This document shows positions 1 to 9,142 of a stretch of 64,000 bases of DNA, piece after piece. The notes under the pieces are model-generated. The model saw nothing but the letters and a program-made list of their open reading frames with translations. It made no database searches and was not told the origin of the DNA. The stretch's first letter is position 1. Every line of letters begins with the position of its first letter. The position numbers were made by a program, and so were the translations under genes. Source of the stretch: Barnesiella sp. An55 (GTDB lineage: Bacteria > Bacteroidota > Bacteroidia > Bacteroidales > Barnesiellaceae); NCBI RefSeq assembly GCF_002161555.1, contig NZ_NFHZ01000004.1, forward strand, positions 1 to 64,000, in the 5' to 3' direction.

Positions 1-1080
1 ACCCATCTCAGCGAGCTTAGGGTTTTGATGTATCTGGAAGAACTAAGAACTATTAAAAAAGAGATACAGGACACGTTGAATGGGTATTATGAGCCAGACT
101 CCGATGAGGATAAATTGAAACGGACACAGTTGGTGATGAACCGGGTTCGGGCCAGGATGCTCCTCAATATGGCAAGTGACCCTCAAGTATTTGGGAAGAT
201 TCTTGATTGCCTGATGATATCGCCTCGTGAAATTCGTAAGATAGCCAAAGACATCATCGTTCTCAAAAAAGATATCCCCAAGGATATCCCGGGCATTAAC
301 CTTATTCGGTTTACCGTGGGTATAACCCCCGACGATAGCAAAGAGGTTCGACTGCAAAAACTCTTGGCGTATAATGCCATGTCAACGAAAGAAGAGTTGG
401 ACGAAGAGTATGCCGATAAAGATTATAGTGTTGATGACATCATATCGGGCGAAGAGGAGTTTTGTGCAACGGTCTCGGATGTGTTGACAAAACATATTAT
501 TGAGTTCTGGATAGATTATTTGAACTCTTCTATCTCGGCTCTTGGGAAATACCTTCCGTTTACCGAAGAGATTGTACTTATGTATCAAACCCTTTTGCAA
601 AAGTTGGGTGTCAAGAAACGGATATCGGAGAATATTGCCCGGTATGATAAGATGTTTGAAACCAAAGAACGACTCAATGCAATTGCCGACTATGCTTCAC
701 TTGAACTGAACAATTTTATATCGACTGTTGGCCGCAGGTATATGTCGGAAGAAAATTTGAAAGAGATTTCAGAGAAGGCATTGAGATGCAATGTAAACCT
801 TGATCTTACAGCCCAAGGCATTGAAGCTACGCGTAAGAAACAACCGGTTGTAGATGCATTGAATGCTTTGGATGAGTCTTTTGATATCATGCGCAAGCCG
901 GGCTTTAACGAGTCCGATATGCAAACCTTGCGGCGTTTGCCTTTGTGGGATAATTTCCAGCGTTGGCAGAACCTTTTGTTGATAGGCCTGCTTCTGGCCA
1001 GTGGAGTCTCTACCAAAGATCCTGCCGAGAATCAAGCCGTGAAAGAATTGATAGAAAAAATAAATTTGTTATATTCATAA
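1..1080 (+). CDS. Partial hypothetical protein, C-terminal part (possibly SrfC-like)
   Basis: The reading frame is open from the first base (residues T-H-L-S-E-L-R-V before the first ATG at 28), so this is most likely the last 359 residues of a longer protein that begins outside the window. The visible part is soluble, charged and predominantly helical, with no signal peptide and no clear membrane segment. It ends in an amphipathic stretch around WQNLLLIGLLLASG. The next gene starts 4 bases after its stop, so the two are co-transcribed. From memory, its position beside a protein with a 'WYT...WGM' N-terminal domain and near a GTPase resembles SrfA/SrfB/SrfC-type loci, and a helical SrfC C-terminus is one possibility. 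That is inference; no diagnostic motif is visible. An ATG start at 28 cannot be excluded. Confidence 0.6.
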   Translation, partial: THLSELRVLMYLEELRTIKKEIQDTLNGYYEPDSDEDKLKRTQLVMNRVRARMLLNMASDPQVFGKILDCLMISPREIRKIAKDIIVLKKDIPKDIPGINLIRFTVGITPDDSKEVRLQKLLAYNAMSTKEELDEEYADKDYSVDDIISGEEEFCATVSDVLTKHIIEFWIDYLNSSISALGKYLPFTEEIVLMYQTLLQKLGVKKRISENIARYDKMFETKERLNAIADYASLELNNFISTVGRRYMSEENLKEISEKALRCNVNLDLTAQGIEATRKKQPVVDALNALDESFDIMRKPGFNESDMQTLRRLPLWDNFQRWQNLLLIGLLLASGVSTKDPAENQAVKELIEKINLLYS

Positions 1081-1084
1081 TGTC

Positions 1085-4000
1085 ATGATAGCAGGGAAAA
1101 AGAAACTGTGTTATGTCGAGGTGTCGGACTTTACCAACATTCAAGGGGTTGGAAATGATCCGATGTATAAGAGATACAACAGTGTATATGCAATTGTCAA
1201 GCAGCATATAGATGAGCCTTATCATTCGTTCCTGGCCGAGCCTGAATATTCGGCCGAGGATGATCGAGTCTATTGGTACACCGAGGAGTGGGGATATGAT
1301 CTTGCACCGATCAAGATAACCGATCTGGATCCTGAGGCACGTCAAATGGCCGAACGAAAGTTGACAAACATTGTCAATCACTATAAACAGGCGATAGCTT
1401 CGCTTTCGGGCGAAACGAAACGGATACTCGAATCGGCCATCAAGTTTGTAAATGTCGATTTCGTATATTGCATTGGCGATAGGTTGGTACTTGCCGTATG
1501 GGGTATGGAGCCCGATATTCATCGGCACAATGCCACGGGTGTTATCATGCATGAACTGGATTTGACCGAGTATCACACTATCGTTTTTGATCCCGGTAAG
1601 CATGGAGCATTGATAAATAAGTTCGACGCCAAGGTGAAAAGGCGTAAGGGCGGTAAGTTGACGTCCAAAGACTTGCCTAAAATCAAGGCTCAGGAAGGGT
1701 TTGAACTTGAAGGGTGGAACCCCGATCCCATAGGTGTGTTGGTAAACGAGGATTTGACTTTCGTGGCCCGTTACCGCGAGATAGAAAAACCCAAATGCAA
1801 CGTATGTTTTGTAGCTGGCGAGAATTGTACCATAACGGGTACTGATACTTTACAGGTAGAGCGGGGTACTATCTTGTCGGAAGACCAAATACCTCAGGTT
1901 ACGGCTCGCGAAGGATTCGAGTTTACCGGGTGGGACCGGGATCCTCATGAGGCAATTGACGAGGATACTACGTTCCATGCCGTTTGCCGAGAGAGTACAT
2001 CGCACACATGCCACATTCGGTTTATATCGGATGGCAATTGCGAACTTATGGGGCCGCTCGATTTCGATATTCCGCAAGGCGGGTTTATATCCAGTGAGCA
2101 GATTCCCGATATTCAATGTAATCCCGGCTATCGATTTGCCGGATGGTCGGCCGATATTACTGCTGCGGTTACAGGCGATATGCAGATATATGCCAAGTGC
2201 GAAGCGTTGGAAGAGGATAATATTCATGTCAATTTTGATGCTGGAGACTACGGCACGATGGAGGGGACCTCGTCCTATTTGTTGCCTCGAGGCTCAAAGC
2301 TCCTGAACTCCCAAGTCCCGCAAGTGAAACCCTATTCGGGATATAAGTTTGTAGGGTGGGATATCAATCCTTTGGAATCGGCTTTGGACAATGATATCAC
2401 TTTCCAAGCTGTTTATAAAGAGCGACGTCCCTGGTGGAAGGGGCTGTGGCCCTTGTCGTGGGGCTGCTTGTGGAAGTTCCTCTTGTTCCTGCTCCTCTTG
2501 TTGTTATTCTTATACCTCTTGTCGTTGTTGAGAGGATGCGATGGTTCGGTACTTTCGCCTGGCGATGTAGAGAATGGTCCGGCCTTGGTAGATATTGGCG
2601 ACTCTACAAGTGATCAGTTCAGGGATAATCCCGGTTTTGCCGATGACGGGCAGATAGGCGACGTTCCCTCCACGCCAATCGATGAGCCCGATTTGGGTGA
2701 GGATGTCGATCCCGGTAATGGCGATAGCGAGTATCATGTGGGCATATTGCCTGCCGATCCTTCGATACCGCCAATCGACAATCCCGACAATCCTCAGGGA
2801 CCGCAGATTATACCCAATATAATCAATGTCTTTTTTACCGACGATAATGCCAATTTGAATGCGTTTGCCAAAGATTTCAGAAGCATCTATCCCGATACGC
2901 AGAAGTACAAGCTCGATTATGACGACCTGGTAAAACGCGTCAGCATCATGATGCCGGTCGAGGAGCGTGAGGCCATGAAGCGGGAGATTGAGCGGCGATT
3001 GGGAGAAAAGTATTCATTTTTCATTGTCGATGAGTATGCGATACAGCAAAATGCGGCGGTAGTGAAGCGCACCTCTGAGGCTGATGCCGGTTGGCATTTG
3101 TTGGCTGTAAATGCGCCCAAAGCCTGGACCATCACTATAGGGAATCCCGAGATTACGGTTGCCGTGGTCGATGATGGTTTCGATACTACCCATGATGCAC
3201 TCAAAGACAAGATTGTCTCACCGTATAACGTTTATACCAAATCACGGGAACTCACCAATGGTTCGGGACATGGTACCCATACTGCCGGACTGGCCGTGGG
3301 ACTGGTGCGTGAGGATGGTAAGGCCGGTGGCCTGGCTCCCGGTTGTAAGTTGATGCCGGTCCAGGTGTTCGATGGAGAGACCAGTTCCCTCTCGGCCGAG
3401 ATAAGTGGCATTGCTTATGCCATTCACAATGGAGCCGATGTAGTGAACATCTCGATGGGGTGCAGTTATGCCGGGTACCGCGATGTCCCGGCCGAAGAGC
3501 AGCTCGAGATTGCCAAGCAAAAGGGCAAGGTAGAGGAGCTTCTTTGGAAGCGCGTTTTCAGAATGGCTCAAGAGAGAAAGACCATACTGGTTTTCTCGGC
3601 CGGAAACGACAACGTAGTCTCGTACCTGAATCCGCAGAACCGACATGACAGCCTCATTATTGTTACAGCCGTGGATAAAAATCTGAATAAGTCGATCTTC
3701 AACAACGATGGCGCAGGTTCCAACTACGGGTTGGGCTCCAAAGTGGCTGCTCCGGGGTCCGAGATATACAGCACTGTTCCCGTCAATGACTATGCCATGA
3801 TGCAGGGCACCTCGATGGCTGCACCTATCGTGACAGGAGTAGTAGCGTTGCTCAAGAGTATAAACCCCGATATTACGGGAGGTGAAGCTATCGATATACT
3901 CAAGCGATCGGGCCGACGATTGTCCGATTCCTCGTTAGGTCCCTTGGTGCAAGCCGATCGGGCGTTGGCCCTCTTGCAGTCTGGCTCTTTGCCTGGCGAC

Positions 4001-4255
4001 GGCGATAGCGATAGTGGTATCGGAAGCGGGGGCGATGACAGAAGCGGAGGTGATGACAGAAGCGGAGGCGATAGAGGAAGTGGAAATGAGAATGATTGGG
4101 GCAGTGACCCTGCTAATCGGGATGACGGGCATTCCGGAGGCGGAGATACAGCAAAAGACTACTCGGATATCTTCCGGCAAATAGCCGAACACCAACGGGC
4201 AATTGTCGATTTAATCAAGAAACTACCCCCCGAAGAACAGGAAAAATACAAATAG
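1085..4255 (+). CDS. Membrane-anchored subtilisin-like (S8) protease with InlB-type repeats
   Basis: 1056 residues. Residues 1-160 form a soluble domain (VYWYTEEWGYD near 60, LVLAVWGM near 140) that recalls the N-terminal domain of SrfA-like proteins. Four beta repeats of the InlB B-repeat (List-Bact-rpt) type follow at about 163-450, each ending in GF/GY-x-F/L-x-GW plus an F-x-A-x-Y/C-like strand. A single hydrophobic helix lies at about 460-485, preceded by Lys/Arg and Trp. An acidic Pro/Asp-rich linker leads to a complete subtilase domain with the triad D696 (VVDDGFD), H729 (GHGTHTAG) and S910 (GTSMAAP). The tail is rich in Gly, Asp and Ser. There is no signal peptide, so by the positive-inside rule the repeats are cytoplasmic and the protease periplasmic. 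That is unusual, since InlB repeats are normally extracellular. Likely role: a signalling or processing protease within this operon. Confidence 0.88.
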   Translation: MIAGKKKLCYVEVSDFTNIQGVGNDPMYKRYNSVYAIVKQHIDEPYHSFLAEPEYSAEDDRVYWYTEEWGYDLAPIKITDLDPEARQMAERKLTNIVNHYKQAIASLSGETKRILESAIKFVNVDFVYCIGDRLVLAVWGMEPDIHRHNATGVIMHELDLTEYHTIVFDPGKHGALINKFDAKVKRRKGGKLTSKDLPKIKAQEGFELEGWNPDPIGVLVNEDLTFVARYREIEKPKCNVCFVAGENCTITGTDTLQVERGTILSEDQIPQVTAREGFEFTGWDRDPHEAIDEDTTFHAVCRESTSHTCHIRFISDGNCELMGPLDFDIPQGGFISSEQIPDIQCNPGYRFAGWSADITAAVTGDMQIYAKCEALEEDNIHVNFDAGDYGTMEGTSSYLLPRGSKLLNSQVPQVKPYSGYKFVGWDINPLESALDNDITFQAVYKERRPWWKGLWPLSWGCLWKFLLFLLLLLLFLYLLSLLRGCDGSVLSPGDVENGPALVDIGDSTSDQFRDNPGFADDGQIGDVPSTPIDEPDLGEDVDPGNGDSEYHVGILPADPSIPPIDNPDNPQGPQIIPNIINVFFTDDNANLNAFAKDFRSIYPDTQKYKLDYDDLVKRVSIMMPVEEREAMKREIERRLGEKYSFFIVDEYAIQQNAAVVKRTSEADAGWHLLAVNAPKAWTITIGNPEITVAVVDDGFDTTHDALKDKIVSPYNVYTKSRELTNGSGHGTHTAGLAVGLVREDGKAGGLAPGCKLMPVQVFDGETSSLSAEISGIAYAIHNGADVVNISMGCSYAGYRDVPAEEQLEIAKQKGKVEELLWKRVFRMAQERKTILVFSAGNDNVVSYLNPQNRHDSLIIVTAVDKNLNKSIFNNDGAGSNYGLGSKVAAPGSEIYSTVPVNDYAMMQGTSMAAPIVTGVVALLKSINPDITGGEAIDILKRSGRRLSDSSLGPLVQADRALALLQSGSLPGDGDSDSGIGSGGDDRSGGDDRSGGDRGSGNENDWGSDPANRDDGHSGGGDTAKDYSDIFRQIAEHQRAIVDLIKKLPPEEQEKYK

Positions 4256-4275
4256 GATCATATAAAGCAGAGATT

Positions 4276-5454
4276 ATGTATAAAAACTTAAAATTCTCGT
4301 GGGCGCACATTGTGGCCTTTTTAGCCTTGATAGGTATAGGCTATGTCTCTTTTGTTGGGCTAACATATGCTATCGACGATGGATTTCTCAAGCCGATGCT
4401 TGGTACATTGGCTATTTTGATTGTCTTGATACTTTGGTTTATCGGGGCACAACAATTGAAAGGTATTGATAATGATTTCGATTTCGGCAAATGCATTTGG
4501 TGGGAACGTTTTTTGGTATTCACTTCACCGTTGATACTTGTGGCCTGCCTCATTCCCTTCAATCATGCCATGAATGTGGCCAGCGAAAGCAAGCGGATAG
4601 AAGAGACGTTCAAGCGAGCCATTGATTCTTCTACAAAATTGTTTGATGATTATGATGCCTATGCCGAACAGCGCATCGACAATTATGCCGATTTTCTGAA
4701 GCGGGTCAAACAAAATAAAGATATACAGCCTACCCTGTATCAAGAGATCGGTTTCGACGGGACCAGCGACAATAAAAAGGTTGCGATGGAGGTAGAAGCT
4801 CTCACCTTGCAATTGACGGCAAATTATGACAGCCTGAATGTGGTAGCGCGAGAGTGGATTGACCGAGCCAATCAAAAGACCAGTGTATGGAATGTCTTCC
4901 TGGTGGGTAACATCAAGGAGATCGAGGCTTCGATTTTGGAGTGGAGCTCCAGCCTCAACAAATTCTCGAGTGTAATCCTATCGACCGAAAAGATGGAGGA
5001 GACTGAGGTGCGACCCTTCGATGCCGATGAGACACACCTCCGTGCAATTATCGGCGATTTGGACAGCTTGAGCAATATCTATAAGCCCGAGAATCGAGAG
5101 TTCACGATCAATTACTATATCATTATATGGGCAGTGGTGTTCTATCTGTTGTTGATGTTCCCATATTTCATTCAGGAGCGTAATGGCGTGAGTACCTATA
5201 CCTTGTTTGGCCGTCGATTTATGGATATAGGCATCGATACTTCCCGGGGAAAAGGTCCCAAATCTTTTGACCCGATAGAAAAGAAGCATGAGGTTACTCA
5301 TATTGAAATAGATATGTCTTCTCCCATATCAGGCGAGACCCATTCGGAAGATACCCCGTATGAAGTTGATGAGTCGGCATTGACCAAAGAGGAACGGCGT
5401 CGGCGCCGAGAAGAAAGACGAGCTGCCAGAAATAAGGAGAATGAATCTTTGTAA
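4276..5454 (+). CDS. Hypothetical four-helix membrane protein
   Basis: 392 residues, family not recognised. Hydrophobic segments lie at about 8-30, 36-57 and 75-95, and again at about 280-300 (WAVVFYLLLMFPYF). Between the third and fourth helices is a region of about 180 residues, charged and helical, beginning with a stretch that looks coiled-coil. The C-terminus is hydrophilic and ends in an Arg/Glu-rich segment (EERRRRREERRAARN), which favours a cytoplasmic tail. The gene starts 20 bases after the subtilase gene and precedes the GTPase gene by 22 bases, so it belongs to the same transcript. A plausible role is the membrane scaffold or sensor partner of the flanking GTPase and protease. This is inference from position only. 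Confidence 0.8.
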   Translation: MYKNLKFSWAHIVAFLALIGIGYVSFVGLTYAIDDGFLKPMLGTLAILIVLILWFIGAQQLKGIDNDFDFGKCIWWERFLVFTSPLILVACLIPFNHAMNVASESKRIEETFKRAIDSSTKLFDDYDAYAEQRIDNYADFLKRVKQNKDIQPTLYQEIGFDGTSDNKKVAMEVEALTLQLTANYDSLNVVAREWIDRANQKTSVWNVFLVGNIKEIEASILEWSSSLNKFSSVILSTEKMEETEVRPFDADETHLRAIIGDLDSLSNIYKPENREFTINYYIIIWAVVFYLLLMFPYFIQERNGVSTYTLFGRRFMDIGIDTSRGKGPKSFDPIEKKHEVTHIEIDMSSPISGETHSEDTPYEVDESALTKEERRRRREERRAARNKENESL

Positions 5455-5476
5455 ATGATAAATATTATATACACAC

Positions 5477-7261
5477 ATGGATAAACAGAACATATTTGAC
5501 AACATAGAGCAATACTCTCCCGAGGATATTGTCCGTTTGATCAAACAAGGAGTTGTGACCCAAGAGGAGTTGAAGAATCCTGACAATACCGGGGGATACT
5601 ATTCGGCCGAGGTCAGGAATAAAGTTGATGTACTGCTTCGTAGTGCAGAGCCTAATGACTGGGCTGCAGCGCAACAGGCGGGTACGGTAGAGGCTTATCA
5701 GCGTTATCTGGAAGCCTATCCTGCCGGGGCACATAGAAAGGAAGCCGAGGAAGCTATTCTTCGTTGTCGTCAAGATAACGAGGATCAGGTTTGGAAAAAG
5801 ATTGTAGCAACCAATACAATAGAGGCTTATCAGCGTTATTTGGATGACTATCCCGATGGGGAGCATCGGGATGAAGCCCGGGATAAAAAGGAGAAATTGA
5901 GAGAAGCTGCGTCGTCGGCCGAAGATAAACGGGTTTGGGATGCGGTCGATAAAGACGATATTGATGCGGTGCGAAAGTTCATGAAGAACAATCCCCAAAA
6001 TATCTATTGCAAGGAAGCTCAGGAGCTAATCAACGACAGCATCAATAGCAGTTATTTCGATTATACCGTAGAGGAGCTGTTGCACGATATTGATCAAGTG
6101 GTGACCGATAAGACGATTTCAGATCCTCAGCTGCGTATGTATGAGCTGATTAAAAAGGCGTTGGACGATAAGAAGGGCAAGATTGAGGTTGACGATATAC
6201 TCGATATCATAGAACTTGACAATAATCGGCTCCCTTCGTTGGTTATAAGCCGTCTGATACAGGATAGTTATTTCTCTTATGAGGATTTGGAGGATCTGGG
6301 TATCAGTCGAGAGTTCGTTCGGCAGTTGGCAAAAAATACCCAGGGAGCCAAGTTTGAAGCATCGGATAGCCCGTTGAATATCGATCGGGTATCGACCGAG
6401 CTGTATTTTTGGGGTATCCCGTCGTCGGGCAAGACGTGTGCCTTGGGTGCTATCCTGCGAGTGGCCGGTAGTGGTACCGTGGCCAGAACGATGATGATGG
6501 ATCCCAACTGTCAGGGGTATGATTATATGAACAGGCTTCCCCAGTGTTTCGATTCCTTTAATGGAGTAGCGATTCTTCCGGGAGGAACTCCGGTTGCTTC
6601 GTCATACGAGATGGGATTTGATCTGATCGATGACAAGCATAAACGGCATCCGATTACCTGCATCGACTTTGCCGGTGAGTTGATTCGGTGTATGTACAAG
6701 AAAATAAGTGGAAAACCTCTGACCATCCAGGAACAAAAAGCTTTACAGGATTTAACGGATGTACTGGGAGGTAAAGATGAGAACGGGAATACGATGGGAA
6801 ACCGCACGAAAAACCGCAAAATCCATTTCTTTGTGGTGGAGTATGGTGCCGAGAACCGGATGTACGAGGGGCTGCCTCAGCGAAATTATTTGGATGCTAC
6901 CTTACAATATATCGATCAGATGGGTATATTCAAGACCAATACCGACGCCATCTTTCTTATTGTGACGAAGGTCGATAAGATAAAGGCTCGCAATGACGAG
7001 GAGCGTAACCGCTTGTTACTCCAATATATTAAGGAAAAGTATGCGGCGTTTTATGGTGGTCTTGAGCAGATATGCATCACCAATCGTATTAACGGCGGTA
7101 TCGTACGGGTTTTGCCCTTTTCGGTAGGAACGGTATGTTTCCAGGACCTGTGCAAGTTTGATGCCCGGTATGCAGAATCGATAGTCGATATAATTCTAAA
7201 GCGCAGTCATGGAGAAGCAACTGGGAAAATTGGTTTTTTGAGTAGAATATTTAAAGGATAA
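5477..7261 (+). CDS. P-loop GTPase with N-terminal helical repeats
   Basis: 594 residues, cytoplasmic. Three repeats of the form (W)-x9-EAYQRYLEAYP-x-G-x-H-x-x-EA occur at about 57-95, 100-140 and 155-190, resembling TPR-like or tol-pal-like helical hairpins. A helical linker leads to a GTPase-like domain. The P-loop GIPSSGKT is at about 312-320, a DxxG-like DFAGE at about 396-400, and a G4-like TKVDK at about 496-500. The P-loop with a PSSGKT core and the DFAGE motif resemble bacterial conflict-system or SrfC-type GTPases rather than translation GTPases. No membrane segment is seen. It sits between two membrane-protein genes and probably couples nucleotide hydrolysis to the state of the membrane complex, with the repeats as the protein-binding arm. 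GTP rather than ATP specificity is inferred from the TKxD motif. Confidence 0.8.
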   Translation: MDKQNIFDNIEQYSPEDIVRLIKQGVVTQEELKNPDNTGGYYSAEVRNKVDVLLRSAEPNDWAAAQQAGTVEAYQRYLEAYPAGAHRKEAEEAILRCRQDNEDQVWKKIVATNTIEAYQRYLDDYPDGEHRDEARDKKEKLREAASSAEDKRVWDAVDKDDIDAVRKFMKNNPQNIYCKEAQELINDSINSSYFDYTVEELLHDIDQVVTDKTISDPQLRMYELIKKALDDKKGKIEVDDILDIIELDNNRLPSLVISRLIQDSYFSYEDLEDLGISREFVRQLAKNTQGAKFEASDSPLNIDRVSTELYFWGIPSSGKTCALGAILRVAGSGTVARTMMMDPNCQGYDYMNRLPQCFDSFNGVAILPGGTPVASSYEMGFDLIDDKHKRHPITCIDFAGELIRCMYKKISGKPLTIQEQKALQDLTDVLGGKDENGNTMGNRTKNRKIHFFVVEYGAENRMYEGLPQRNYLDATLQYIDQMGIFKTNTDAIFLIVTKVDKIKARNDEERNRLLLQYIKEKYAAFYGGLEQICITNRINGGIVRVLPFSVGTVCFQDLCKFDARYAESIVDIILKRSHGEATGKIGFLSRIFKG

Positions 7262-7266
7262 TCGAG

Positions 7267-9129
7267 ATGGAACAGATTGGGAAAATAGGTATGATGGTAG
7301 GACGTGTGAGTGCAGGGGCCGAACTCTTGCATGCTACACCTTCGGCCAAACGGTGGGAAAATTATTTTATGGACCCGCGAAATGATCTTAAGGAGATTCA
7401 GGCTACAGCAAAAGATGGCGTCTATTTTGTCGATTTTATCTGCTATGGCGACAAGGTGGCCCTGTATGTGATTTGCCGAGTGATTGCCGGGCGTGCAGGC
7501 GATTGTGTGATGGCCATGATAACGATACCTTGTAACGTGGCTATTCCGGGGGAGGAGTTGGCCTATATTATTGACAAGACCAAGGAAGAGTTGGGTAAGA
7601 CTCAACTCGATTTTAAGGCGTTTGACCAATTGTGCGATACGGAATATAAGCTATTGACTGCACCTCCTTATGTGAATAGTAGTTCGTTTAGCCGTCAGCA
7701 GTATGCCTACCAGTTGTATGGTCGAGGTACCGACTATCAGTTGAAAGAGATTCTCTCCAAGAATCTGTTCAATCCTTGCTACAATGGCTATAAGGCTGTG
7801 TTCTTGATAGACAAAGCCAGTTTGGATGTAATGACTCCCGTGGAAGGTGTTGTAGAATTGCAACAGAGTCAGGTGGGGCGGTATGCTGTCTTGAAATACC
7901 CCGTGGGCTACCGTTATAAGTTGACGATTAATGGGCAGGCGTTCACCGCCGATTATCCTGCAAAGTTGGGCGATACCGTTACGATAACGGCCTCGCGGGA
8001 AAGTTTTGTAGCCCAATCGATTTCGGTAACCATCAACTCGCAGAGTGAAGACCCCACGTCGCAACTCAATGCGATTAAATGGAAAACCATCATTAAATTA
8101 TCTATGTTTGAGGTATTGGATCAGGAAAAAGGTACCCCATTAAAAGATATTCAGGTTCGGATTGGTGATACTGAAATAAAGCCCGAGGGCACTCCTGTTC
8201 TCGAAAGTGTGTTGCAGAATAACCCCACTGTAACAATCGAGTGTAAGGGATATAATACCGGGACGTTCTTTTATAATACCTTGAGAGAGAACCAGCAAAG
8301 AGGACGGAAGATAAAACTTACCCGGGCTCCCAAGACCTATACCTATGTGGTCGATAACCGATTGGAAGAGGGGCGCAAGATAACATTTGCCATAGAGGAT
8401 GCCCGTTTTGATATTAAGCGTTCGCCTTTGGCTTACTATGAGGTAGAACCCTCGACTCTCAATAGCGAAAAGATTTATCTGAGGCGGAGAAAACAGCGGT
8501 TGACCAAATCGCAACTGTATGTAATCTTGCTGATATCGATAGTAGTCTTCCTTTTGGGCGGCTGGGCCGGTTGGGGCCTCAGCGGAGTGATAGCTAAATA
8601 CCAACAACGAGAGACTGTTGAAACCTATGCTGTAAAGACTCAATCCAATGATCCTGCTCGTGCCGAGAAGTCGGGAAGTTCCACCTCTGATGCAGAAAAA
8701 GAGCAGGCAGATACAAAACAAAAGATTAAGGAGTTGCTGAAAAATACTCTATGGAGCAGATCTGAATTTAAGGAAGCTGGCTATGAAAACCTCTATGATG
8801 CATTGAATGGATATGATTTTACAATTGTATTGGCGATATACAATTCTTTGGGCGTTGACCCTGATTCTGTGGGCAAGACTTGGCGTAGCATCATAGAGAA
8901 CATGACAGAAATAAATGCTAAAGGCATTAACGTGACTCGTGATCCCATAGGAAATGCGGGGGCAATCGATCTAATTCAGTATAATAATATTTTGAAAGAT
9001 ATTTTGAAAGCTAAGCCTAAGCCATCCACTGGTGGCAGTTCTTCCAAGAAAGATGGAGCTAAGAATTCTCCTGCTAAGCCCGTGAAACCTGAGACTCCGC
9101 AGAAGAAAGAAATAGGTGGCCTTGAATAA
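7267..9129 (+). CDS. Single-pass membrane protein with beta-domains and C-terminal IGGLE tail
   Basis: 620 residues, not assigned to a known family. Residues 1-150 form an alpha/beta domain without a signal peptide. About 190-400 are beta-rich, with PEGA- or Ig-like strands (YKLTINGQAF, KLTRAPKTYTYVV). One hydrophobic helix follows a Lys/Arg-rich stretch at about 416-440 (LYVILLISIVVFLLGG). The remaining roughly 180 residues are Lys-, Ser- and Pro-rich, and periplasmic if positive-inside holds. The last five residues, IGGLE, are identical to the C-terminus of the 124-residue protein encoded at 11001, and both are preceded by a KKE. The gene starts 5 bases after the GTPase stop, so the two are almost certainly translated together. 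A role as the membrane adaptor of the GTPase is plausible but unproven. Confidence 0.78.
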   Translation: MEQIGKIGMMVGRVSAGAELLHATPSAKRWENYFMDPRNDLKEIQATAKDGVYFVDFICYGDKVALYVICRVIAGRAGDCVMAMITIPCNVAIPGEELAYIIDKTKEELGKTQLDFKAFDQLCDTEYKLLTAPPYVNSSSFSRQQYAYQLYGRGTDYQLKEILSKNLFNPCYNGYKAVFLIDKASLDVMTPVEGVVELQQSQVGRYAVLKYPVGYRYKLTINGQAFTADYPAKLGDTVTITASRESFVAQSISVTINSQSEDPTSQLNAIKWKTIIKLSMFEVLDQEKGTPLKDIQVRIGDTEIKPEGTPVLESVLQNNPTVTIECKGYNTGTFFYNTLRENQQRGRKIKLTRAPKTYTYVVDNRLEEGRKITFAIEDARFDIKRSPLAYYEVEPSTLNSEKIYLRRRKQRLTKSQLYVILLISIVVFLLGGWAGWGLSGVIAKYQQRETVETYAVKTQSNDPARAEKSGSSTSDAEKEQADTKQKIKELLKNTLWSRSEFKEAGYENLYDALNGYDFTIVLAIYNSLGVDPDSVGKTWRSIIENMTEINAKGINVTRDPIGNAGAIDLIQYNNILKDILKAKPKPSTGGSSSKKDGAKNSPAKPVKPETPQKKEIGGLE

Positions 9130-9142
9130 CGAAAGGACAATT

